A DNA stretch of 64,000 nucleotides from Salinivirgaceae bacterium (GTDB taxonomy: Bacteria; Bacteroidota; Bacteroidia; Bacteroidales; SZUA-534): NCBI GenBank assembly GCA_017527435.1, contig JAFXQB010000019.1, positions 124,001 to 188,000 of the forward strand, given 5' to 3'. The notes below the pieces were generated by a model that saw nothing but the letters and a program-made list of their open reading frames with translations, had not been told where the DNA came from and made no database searches. Of this stretch, positions 1 to 5,956 are shown one piece after another (position 1 is the stretch's first letter; every line of letters starts with the position of its first letter). The translations under genes were made by a program, and so were the position numbers.

Positions 1-351
1 GTGCTCGGCTGCATTGTGTTTGTGGGCCTGATTCTTCACTTGAGCCAATTCTGGTACAAGATGCAGTTTGCCGAGATTGCGGGCATCACCAATCAGTATG
101 GAGTGGCCGACGGCGCCGCTTGGATGCAGTACTACTTCAGCCAACTGCCTGTAGTCATCTGCTATCTGGTTTGGTTCGTGGCCATCTGGTTCCACCTGTG
201 CCACGGCTTCTGGAGCGCTCTGCAGACCATTGGCTGGAACAACAAGGTTTGGATGGACCGCTGGAAATGCATCTCGAACATTTTTGCGACTGTCGTTATG
301 CTCGGTTTCGCAGCAGTGGTTATCGCCGCTTATATTAAATTGCTTTGCTAA
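1..351 (+). CDS. sdhC: Succinate dehydrogenase/fumarate reductase cytochrome b subunit (C-terminal part)
   Basis: This is the membrane anchor of the complex that oxidises succinate or reduces fumarate with menaquinone. The gene enters from the window edge, so the GTG at base 1 is not a real start; 116 residues remain of a protein that is usually about 200-230. Three hydrophobic segments are visible (about residues 2-18, 48-66 and 94-115). Histidines 13, 65 and 68 lie in or beside them and are candidate haem b ligands, as in di-haem cytochrome b anchors. The flavoprotein gene starts 19 bases downstream, in the order C-A-B usual for Bacteroides. Identity rests mostly on this context plus the membrane/histidine pattern. 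Confidence 0.88.
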   Translation: MLGCIVFVGLILHLSQFWYKMQFAEIAGITNQYGVADGAAWMQYYFSQLPVVICYLVWFVAIWFHLCHGFWSALQTIGWNNKVWMDRWKCISNIFATVVMLGFAAVVIAAYIKLLC

Positions 352-370
352 CTATCTAATTTGAAATAAA

Positions 371-2350
371 ATGGCTACAATAGATTCTAAAATACCTGAA
401 GGTCCGATAGCCGAAAAATGGACCAACTATAAGGCACATCAAAAACTTGTGAACCCCGCCAACAAGCGTAAATTGGACATCATTGTCGTTGGAACAGGTT
501 TGGCTGGCGCATCGGCAGCATCAACTTTGGCTGAGATGGGTTTCAACATCCTGAACTTCTGCATTCAGGACTCACCGCGCCGCGCTCACTCAATTGCGGC
601 TCAGGGCGGTATCAATGCAGCAAAGAACTATCAGAACGACGGCGACTCGGTTTACCGCCTGTTCTACGATACTGTTAAAGGTGGCGACTATCGCGCACGC
701 GAAGCCAACGTTTACCGTCTGGCCGAAGTGTCGAACAACATCATCGACCAATGCGTGGCTCAGGGCGTTCCTTTCGCCCGCGAATATGGTGGCCTGCTTG
801 CCAACCGTTCGTTCGGTGGCGCACAGGTTAGCCGCACATTCTACGCCAAAGGTCAGACAGGTCAGCAACTTCTGCTTGGCGCCTACTCGTCGCTCAACCG
901 CCAAATCAAGGCTGGCAAGGTGAAGAGTTACAACCGCTACGAGTTGCACGACATTGTTATGGTTGACGGCCGCGCTCGCGGTATCATCGCCAAAAACCTG
1001 GTGACAGGCGAGTTTGAGCGTTTTGCCGCTCACGCTGTTGTTCTGGCAACTGGCGGCTACGGCAACACCTATTTCCTTTCGACCAACGCTATGGGCTGCA
1101 ACTGCTCGGCTGCCATCGCGGCTTACCGCAAGGGCGCTTACTTTGCAAACCCTTCATACGTACAGATTCACCCGACTTGTATTCCTGTTCACGGCGACAA
1201 ACAATCGAAACTGACACTTATGTCGGAGTCGCTGCGTAACGACGGCCGCATTTGGGTTCCGAAGAAGATTGAGGACGCCAAGAAACTTCAGAAGGGCGAA
1301 ATCAAAGGCTCTGACATTCCTGAAGAAGACCGCGACTACTACTTGGAGCGCCGCTATCCCGCATTCGGCAACCTGGTTCCGCGCGACGTTGCAAGCCGCG
1401 CCGCCAAAGAGCGCTGCGACAAGGGCTTCGGCGTGAACAACACTGGCCTGGCCGTGTTCCTTGACTTCTCTGAAGCCATCAACCGCCTTGGCATCGACGT
1501 TGTCCGTCAGCGCTACGGCAACCTGTTCGATATGTACGAAGAGATTTCGGACGTTAATCCTGGCGAGTTCGCACGTGAGATTAACGGCGTGAAATACTAC
1601 AACCCGATGATGATTTTCCCCGCCATCCACTACACAATGGGTGGTCTGTGGGTTGACTACGAACTGCAGACTTCAGTGAAGGGCCTGTTCGCCATTGGCG
1701 AGTGCAACTTCTCTGACCACGGCGCCAACCGTCTGGGTGCTTCGGCTCTGATGCAGGGTCTGGCCGACGGCTATTTCGTTCTGCCTTACACCATTCAGAA
1801 CTACCTGAGCGACCAAATCACCGTTCCGCGCTTCGACCCGAACAGCAAGGAGTTCATCGATGCTCAGAAGAAATGCGAAGCCGAACAGGACGCTCTGATG
1901 AAAATCAAGGGCAAACGCTCGGTTGACTCTATCCACAAGGATTTGGGCCACATTATGTGGGAATATGTTGGTATGGGCCGCACCAAAGAGAGCCTTGAAA
2001 CAGCGCTGACTAAACTGAAAGAGTTGCGCAAGGAGTTCGAAACCAACCTGTTCATCCCTGGAAAGGAAGAAGGTATGAATGTTGAACTCGACAAGGCCTT
2101 CCGTTTGAAAGACTTTATTATGATGGGCGAACTGATTGCCCGCGACGCACTGAGCCGTAACGAGAGTTGCGGCGGCCACTTCCGTGAGGAGTACCAAAGT
2201 GAAGAGGGCGAGGCCAAACGCGACGACGAGAACTACTTCTACGTTGGCTGCTGGAACTATCAGGGCGACGACAACAAAGAGCCTGAATTGCTGAAAGAAC
2301 CGCTTAAATATGAGGCTATCAAGGTTCAAACTCGTAACTATAAATCATAA
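371..2350 (+). CDS. sdhA: Succinate dehydrogenase/fumarate reductase flavoprotein subunit
   Basis: This is the catalytic FAD subunit, which interconverts succinate and fumarate on the cytoplasmic face of the membrane; in an anaerobe it mainly reduces fumarate. It has 659 residues, full length for the family. Residues 37-56 carry the Rossmann FAD motif ([13 protein letters not shown]). H73 in [12 protein letters not shown] is the expected covalent FAD attachment site. The substrate-site signatures LRNDGRIW and IHYTMGGLW are present, and the C-terminal part has the usual helical domain. It sits between the cytochrome b and iron-sulfur genes with short gaps, so one transcript is likely. Sequence alone does not fix the preferred direction of the reaction. 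Confidence 0.96.
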   Translation: MATIDSKIPEGPIAEKWTNYKAHQKLVNPANKRKLDIIVVGTGLAGASAASTLAEMGFNILNFCIQDSPRRAHSIAAQGGINAAKNYQNDGDSVYRLFYDTVKGGDYRAREANVYRLAEVSNNIIDQCVAQGVPFAREYGGLLANRSFGGAQVSRTFYAKGQTGQQLLLGAYSSLNRQIKAGKVKSYNRYELHDIVMVDGRARGIIAKNLVTGEFERFAAHAVVLATGGYGNTYFLSTNAMGCNCSAAIAAYRKGAYFANPSYVQIHPTCIPVHGDKQSKLTLMSESLRNDGRIWVPKKIEDAKKLQKGEIKGSDIPEEDRDYYLERRYPAFGNLVPRDVASRAAKERCDKGFGVNNTGLAVFLDFSEAINRLGIDVVRQRYGNLFDMYEEISDVNPGEFAREINGVKYYNPMMIFPAIHYTMGGLWVDYELQTSVKGLFAIGECNFSDHGANRLGASALMQGLADGYFVLPYTIQNYLSDQITVPRFDPNSKEFIDAQKKCEAEQDALMKIKGKRSVDSIHKDLGHIMWEYVGMGRTKESLETALTKLKELRKEFETNLFIPGKEEGMNVELDKAFRLKDFIMMGELIARDALSRNESCGGHFREEYQSEEGEAKRDDENYFYVGCWNYQGDDNKEPELLKEPLKYEAIKVQTRNYKS

Positions 2351-2372
2351 TCATCTTAAAAAAGTAAATCAA

Positions 2373-3134
2373 ATGGCTACAGATAATATAATGAAAGTAA
2401 ACTTGAAGGTTTGGCGTCAGGCTGGCCCGAAAGAAAAAGGCGGGTTTGTGACTTACGAGAATGTTGAGACAACCCCCGACACTTCGTTCTTGGAAACTTT
2501 GGATATTCTGAACGAGTCGCTCATTGAGAAGGGCGAGGAGCCAATTGTGTTCGACCACGACTGCCGCGAGGGTATCTGCGGAATGTGCTCGCTCTACATC
2601 AACGGCCACCCGCACGGTCCTGCAACTGGCGCAACAACCTGTCAATTGTATATGCGCCGCTTCAAAAACGGTGAGACCATCACCGTTGAGCCGTGGCGCT
2701 CGGCTGCGTTTCCTGTTCTTAAAGACCTAATGGTGAACCGCAACGCCTTCGACCAAATCCAACAGGCTGGCGGCTACGTATCGTTCAACTGCGGCGGCGC
2801 TCAAGACGCCAACGCTATTCCAATCTCGAAGGTTGATGCCGACGAGGCTATGGACTCGGCTACTTGCATCGGCTGCGGCGCTTGCGTTGCTGCCTGCAAG
2901 AACGGCTCGGCAATGTTGTTCGTATCGGCCAAGGTTTCGCAGTTCGCACTGCTGCCGCAAGGCCGCGTTGAGGCTGCCAAACGTGTTAAGGCAATGGTTG
3001 CCAAGATGGACGAACTGGGATTCGGCAACTGCACCAACACCCGCGCCTGCGAGGCAGAGTGCCCGAAACGCATCTCAATCAGCAACATCGCCCGTATGAA
3101 CCGCGAGTTCCTTTGCGCAAAACTGAAAGACTAA
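2373..3134 (+). CDS. sdhB: Succinate dehydrogenase/fumarate reductase iron-sulfur subunit
   Basis: This subunit passes electrons between the flavoprotein and the quinone site of the cytochrome b anchor. The start chosen is the ATG at 2373 (253 residues); an open frame reaches further upstream but overlaps the flavoprotein gene. The N-terminal half has the plant-type [2Fe-2S] ligand set ([15 protein letters not shown]). The C-terminal half has [14 protein letters not shown] and, later, [14 protein letters not shown], which supply ligands for the other two clusters. It is the last gene of the operon; a hairpin terminator begins about 25 bases after the stop. Confidence 0.96.
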   Translation: MATDNIMKVNLKVWRQAGPKEKGGFVTYENVETTPDTSFLETLDILNESLIEKGEEPIVFDHDCREGICGMCSLYINGHPHGPATGATTCQLYMRRFKNGETITVEPWRSAAFPVLKDLMVNRNAFDQIQQAGGYVSFNCGGAQDANAIPISKVDADEAMDSATCIGCGACVAACKNGSAMLFVSAKVSQFALLPQGRVEAAKRVKAMVAKMDELGFGNCTNTRACEAECPKRISISNIARMNREFLCAKLKD

Positions 3135-3158
3135 TAATCTTTACATAGTTGTAGTGGT

Positions 3159-3192
3159 CCCCGCTGCCGAAACAGGTGGCGGGGATTTTTTT
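3159..3192 (+). terminator. Intrinsic terminator of the sdhCAB operon
   Basis: A hairpin with CCCCGC and GCGGGG arms (3159-3164 and 3179-3184) is followed by a T-rich run. Its 3' part (3165-3190) is repeated exactly at 4167-4192, on the far side of the Fic gene. Confidence 0.85.
3165..3190 (+). repeat. 26-bp direct repeat, left copy, flanking the Fic gene
   Basis: The 26 bases at 3165-3190, which begin TGCCGAAACAGGTGG, recur without mismatch at 4167-4192. The left copy is part of the sdh terminator hairpin. The right copy lacks the upstream CCCCGC arm and so cannot fold the same hairpin. The pair brackets the Fic gene and its control region, a footprint expected of an insertion or of recombination at a terminator. 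Confidence 0.85.
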
Positions 3193-3201
3193 GCCAATTC
3201 T

Positions 3202-4083
3202 TTAATAAGCGATGCCGAAATAGTCCAAAACGGCCTTATAGTTGTCTTGTGCCGAAAGACAAGTGTCGCGCAAATAGCCGTTGACGCGGCCCCAATTCTG
3301 AATGCCGCGATAGTAGTAAAGCCGTAAATCTTCGGTGATGATGAACGGCACAATGCCTGCCTGCAAGCATTGCCAAAACAAGAGCAGCCGCCCGACACGG
3401 CCATTGCCGTCTTGAAACGGATGGATGCGCTCGAACTGCACGTGGAAATTCAGAACATTGTCAAAATCAGGATGTTTCAAACTGTTATACTCGGAAAGAA
3501 GTTCCTTCATTCGCTTGTGCACATCGTCTGGCGAAACAGTCTCTTCGCCACCAACTTCATTGGCAAGGCGCTTGTATTCGCCAACGGCAAACCATTGCTT
3601 CTGACTGTCTGATGTGTTGGTTTTCAGTATTTTGTGTAATTCTTTTATGTGCGTTTCGGTTATGCGGTCGGTTGCGTGGACGATAATGTGGTCGATGCAG
3701 CGGAAGTGATTCACCGTTTCCATAATATCGTCGATGCGGGTGTTGTCGGTGCTGGCGCCAAGTGTGTTCGTTTCAAATATATAGCGCGTTTGCTCTTTGG
3801 TCAGGCGGCTGCCTTCAATGTGGTTTGAGTTGTAGGTGAGGTCGATTTGCGTGCGGTGATAGATGCCGCCCTTCAGGCGCGCTTCCTGCTCGGCGCGCAG
3901 CCGCTGCAGCAGTGGCGACACCTTGCTTTTCCCCCTTTTGGGCAGTGCGGCTTCGGTTGGAATATTCCAAGTCTTGCCCGTTAGAAACGCGCCGCTGATT
4001 TTACCCGTTGCGCAGTAGTTGCGTGCGGTGCGCTCGCTGATTCCGTACTTCTCGGCAAACTTTGTTACAGATATATATTCCAT
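3202..4083 (-). CDS. Fic-domain AMP transferase with N-terminal helix-turn-helix
   Basis: Fic enzymes usually attach AMP from ATP to a hydroxyl of a target protein. The protein has 293 residues. Residues 4-30 look like a helix-turn-helix (TKFAEKYGISERTARNYC). S86-G91 (SNHIEG) fits the [ST]xxxE[GN] inhibitory motif, with E90 expected to block the ATP site. H221-R232 (HPFQDGNGRVGR) is a complete catalytic loop. This makes it a self-inhibited Fic with the inhibitory helix ahead of the catalytic core. It is transcribed towards sdhB, stands alone, and is bracketed by a 26-bp direct repeat. A palindrome upstream could be the site of its own DNA-binding domain. The target protein is unknown. Confidence 0.92.
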   Translation of the reverse strand: MEYISVTKFAEKYGISERTARNYCATGKISGAFLTGKTWNIPTEAALPKRGKSKVSPLLQRLRAEQEARLKGGIYHRTQIDLTYNSNHIEGSRLTKEQTRYIFETNTLGASTDNTRIDDIMETVNHFRCIDHIIVHATDRITETHIKELHKILKTNTSDSQKQWFAVGEYKRLANEVGGEETVSPDDVHKRMKELLSEYNSLKHPDFDNVLNFHVQFERIHPFQDGNGRVGRLLLFWQCLQAGIVPFIITEDLRLYYYRGIQNWGRVNGYLRDTCLSAQDNYKAVLDYFGIAY

Positions 4084-4085
4084 TC

Positions 4086-4095
4086 TATCGGCAAG
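4086..4095. promoter_or_regulatory. Operator half-site next to the Fic start codon
   Basis: TATCGGCAAG lies three bases outside the Fic start codon and is identical to one arm of the palindrome at 4131-4148. The same-orientation copies start 53 bases apart, close to five helical turns. It covers the place where ribosomes would load, so binding there would suit autorepression. Confidence 0.5.
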
Positions 4096-4116
4096 GTTTT
4101 TGCATAAAATCTGCTG

Positions 4117-4148
4117 TAAATATATAAATTCTTGCCGATATCGGCAAG
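4117..4148 (-). promoter_or_regulatory. Fic promoter candidate with 18-bp palindromic operator
   Basis: CTTGCCGATATCGGCAAG (4131-4148) is a perfect palindrome. Read on the minus strand it sits just upstream of TATATTTA (4117-4124), a near match to the Bacteroidota -7 box TAnnTTTG, so it would occupy the spacer and -33 region. The Fic protein's own helix-turn-helix is the obvious candidate binder; this is inference. Confidence 0.55.
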
Positions 4149-4166
4149 TTTGTGGATGATCATTGT

Positions 4167-4192
4167 TGCCGAAACAGGTGGCGGGGATTTTT
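4167..4192 (+). repeat. 26-bp direct repeat, right copy, flanking the Fic gene
   Basis: Exact copy of 3165-3190. Here it lacks the 5' CCCCGC arm, so it is a broken half of the sdh terminator stranded about 1 kb downstream. Confidence 0.85.
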
Positions 4193-4203
4193 GCATATGT
4201 TCT

Positions 4204-4366
4204 CGCACAGACGACACTGCCCCGATGGTTATCGGGAACACTGATTCTCGCAGATTTCTTTAAAAAGTCCCGTTAGGGACGGTAGATTGGTAGAAACCAT
4301 TTAACCACAAGCGTTTAGCGTGCCGTAGGTACGCAACGGGCATTTTATTTTCCTACACAGCAAAAA
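4204..4366. repeat. Dispersed intergenic repeat block
   Basis: Several short units stand side by side: CGCACAGACGACAC (4204-4217); the hairpin CCCGATGGTTATCGGG (4221-4236); AACACTGATTCTCGCAGA; an inverted repeat GTCCC-GTTA-GGGAC followed by GGTAGATTGGTAGAAA; and CGTGCCGTAGGTACGCAACG. The first three recur near 29.9, 30.8 and 39.4 kb. The GTCCC...GGTAGATTGGTAGAAA type is, from memory, a common non-coding repeat in Bacteroidota genomes. No gene was seen. Confidence 0.6.
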
Positions 4367-4371
4367 TTCTC

Positions 4372-4404
4372 TTTGATAATTGTACCAAATAGATATTATC
4401 TTTG
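4372..4404 (+). promoter_or_regulatory. Strong Bacteroidota promoter ahead of the structured RNA
   Basis: TTTG (4372-4375) and TATCTTTG (4397-4404) are 21 bases apart, a full match to the TTTG / TAnnTTTG pattern of the primary Bacteroidota sigma factor. Transcription should begin near 4410. Confidence 0.75.
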
Positions 4405-4409
4405 TGAAG

Positions 4410-4635
4410 AACAATTAAAAACACGAAAAAAGAAACAGAAAGTTTAACTTAACATATTATTAATCAATAGCGTTTACCGCTAATCTGAAAACATTCCAAA
4501 GCTTGGCCGCAAAGGAATATCCAAAACAGAAGATAGTTGTGAATGCTCACGTGTTATGCGTGGGCATTCCTTATCTGTTTTGGAAGGTCTGGCCAAGCAC
4601 CTGGAATGTGGATGAGGAAATGTCCACATTTTTTT
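4410..4635 (+). ncRNA. Candidate structured non-coding RNA, rod-like, possibly 6S-like
   Basis: A consensus promoter would start an RNA near 4410, and an intrinsic terminator ends it near 4635, about 225 nt. The middle folds into one long rod of nested arms: 4491-4498 with 4602-4609; 4501-4508 with 4591-4598; an open bubble (4509-4520 against 4584-4590); 4521-4529 with 4575-4583; and an apical stem 4541-4551 with 4559-4569 closed by a 7-nt loop. A closing stem, asymmetric central bubble and apical stem is the general shape of 6S RNA, which binds RNA polymerase, but the 80-nt unpaired 5' part is unlike it. It could instead be a leader of the operon at 4702. No protein frame is evident. Existence is fairly well supported; identity is not. 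Confidence 0.55.
4607..4635 (+). terminator. Intrinsic terminator of the structured RNA
   Basis: TGTGGA (4607-4612) pairs with TCCACA (4623-4628), followed by seven T. Its 5' arm shares three bases with the outer arm of the long rod (4602-4609), so the two stems compete at the margin. Confidence 0.7.
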
Positions 4636-4659
4636 GCCGGGTGCTGAAATCAGACCGTA

Positions 4660-4700
4660 CTGTTTTTTAGGTGAAATGGTGAGCGCGACCTAAAAAACAG
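4660..4700 (+). promoter_or_regulatory. 13-bp hairpin directly before the TerB-like start codon
   Basis: CTGTTTTTTAGGT (4660-4672) and ACCTAAAAAACAG (4688-4700) are perfectly complementary with a 15-nt loop. The ATG follows one base after the stem. In an mRNA the stem would occupy the whole initiation region, so it may control translation of the three-gene operon, or mark an operator or recombination site at the DNA level. Confidence 0.6.
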
Positions 4701-4701
4701 A

Positions 4702-5226
4702 ATGATGAAAACCTTGCAAGAAAGTGTTGCTTTGCTGATGGCAAAGAATGACTACCCCGAGAAAATCCGCAAAATACTGCAACTTGTTGTTGACGACAAA
4801 TTGCGCCTACCTGATTTGGAAGCGGTTTTGGCAGAAATAAAAGTTTCGCGCATTACCGACTTGAAAGACAGATTGATATGCATTTTGCTCGATTATGCAA
4901 ACTTTTGCTTGGAAGATGATATTCTGACGCAAGCCGAAATGCGAGACTTCACCACTCTGCGCCGTTTCTTTAGAATTGATGAGGGAGACTTTTACAAGTG
5001 CCACAAAGAACAGGAAGTTAGGAACATACTTACGCTGCAATTTGAAAAAATGCAGTCCGACCATACGATTGATTCCAATGAGGCTTTGATGAAAAACGAC
5101 TTACAGCAGATGTTTGGGTTGAGTTACGACCAATTTCTTGAAATAGAAAACATCGTGTCGAAAAAAAGTCTGAAAAACGGTGCGAATATTTCCGATTTGG
5201 ACACATTCATAAAAGGTAAAAAATGA
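4702..5226 (+). CDS. TerB-like small acidic protein
   Basis: The gene encodes 174 residues with no signal peptide or membrane segment, so it is probably cytoplasmic and all-helical. Residues about 65-100 (YANFCLEDDILTQAEMRDFTTLRRFF) resemble the TerB fold, where an acidic loop is followed by E-rich helices; TerB domains occur in tellurite-resistance and stress systems. The match is weak and should be treated as a hint. It starts one base after a 13-bp hairpin and shares the four bases ATGA with the channel gene, so the two are translationally coupled. A similar acidic-loop stretch occurs in the AAA+ protein of this operon. Function unknown; a soluble partner or sensor for the channel is inference. 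Confidence 0.55.
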   Translation: MMKTLQESVALLMAKNDYPEKIRKILQLVVDDKLRLPDLEAVLAEIKVSRITDLKDRLICILLDYANFCLEDDILTQAEMRDFTTLRRFFRIDEGDFYKCHKEQEVRNILTLQFEKMQSDHTIDSNEALMKNDLQQMFGLSYDQFLEIENIVSKKSLKNGANISDLDTFIKGKK

Positions 5227-5954
5227 GACAGCGGCTGTTTGAAATAGTTGAGCATAGCAAAGAAGGCAGCTTTGCAAGCAAAATCTACGACTTGCTAATG
5301 CTAGTAACCATTATTGTAAGCATTGTGCCGCTGGCTTTCCGCGAGATGAACACAACATTCCTTTATTTTGAAACAGTATCCGTCTCGATTTTTATTATCG
5401 ATTATCTATTGCGGTGGATTACAGCCGATTACAAATTGCAAAAAGGTTGGAAATCGTTTCTGATTTACCCATTCACATTGTTTGCAATTATCGATTTGCT
5501 TTCGATTTTGCCGTCGGTTGGCGTATGCAAGCCAACGTTCAAACTGTTAAGAATAACGCGGCTGATAAAGATTTTCCGTGTCCTGAAAATCGTCCGTTAC
5601 TCGCACCGTATAGAATTACTGTTTAATGTGTTACGAAAAGAACGTGTGACACTGTTGTCGGTTTTTATGATAGCTGTGTTCTACATTATCGTAACGGCCT
5701 TGATTATGTTTAATGCCGAAGGCGCAACAGAAGTCAACGGCACCAACTTCCGAAATTTTTTCGACGCATTGTATTGGGCTACAACAACTTTGACTACTGT
5801 CGGGTATGGCGATATTTACCCGGCTACAAGCATAGGCCGGCTGATTAGTATGCTTTCGGCAATTGTCGGTGTGGCCATTATTGCACTGCCTTCGGGCGTT
5901 ATAACTGCAAGTTATTTGGATGAGTTAAAGCAAAACACAAATAAAAAGGAATAA
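5223..5954 (+). CDS. Voltage-gated potassium channel, six-transmembrane type
   Basis: The protein has 243 residues. The selectivity filter is TVGYGD (192-197), diagnostic of K+ channels, preceded by a pore helix (FFDALYWATTTLT) and followed by an S6-like helix. The fourth membrane segment holds positive residues at every third position: R110, R113, K116, R119, K122, R125, a complete voltage sensor. Four earlier hydrophobic stretches give the standard 6-TM Kv layout. It ends soon after S6, with no RCK or cyclic-nucleotide domain, so any cytoplasmic control must come from partner proteins. It overlaps the previous gene by 4 bases, and the AAA+ gene starts 2 bases after it, which argues that the three act together. 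Confidence 0.93.
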   Translation: MRQRLFEIVEHSKEGSFASKIYDLLMLVTIIVSIVPLAFREMNTTFLYFETVSVSIFIIDYLLRWITADYKLQKGWKSFLIYPFTLFAIIDLLSILPSVGVCKPTFKLLRITRLIKIFRVLKIVRYSHRIELLFNVLRKERVTLLSVFMIAVFYIIVTALIMFNAEGATEVNGTNFRNFFDALYWATTTLTTVGYGDIYPATSIGRLISMLSAIVGVAIIALPSGVITASYLDELKQNTNKKE

Positions 5955-5956
5955 TT

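Noticed and set aside
3202..4083. Fic toxin-antitoxin (FicT/FicA) pair
   Set aside because: No small antitoxin gene adjoins it; the inhibitory motif is within the same protein (SNHIEG).
4491..4609. Invertible promoter flanked by inverted repeats (phase variation)
   Set aside because: The complementary arms run almost continuously through the segment with only a short loop, so there is no invertible payload, and no site-specific recombinase gene is present. An RNA fold explains it better.
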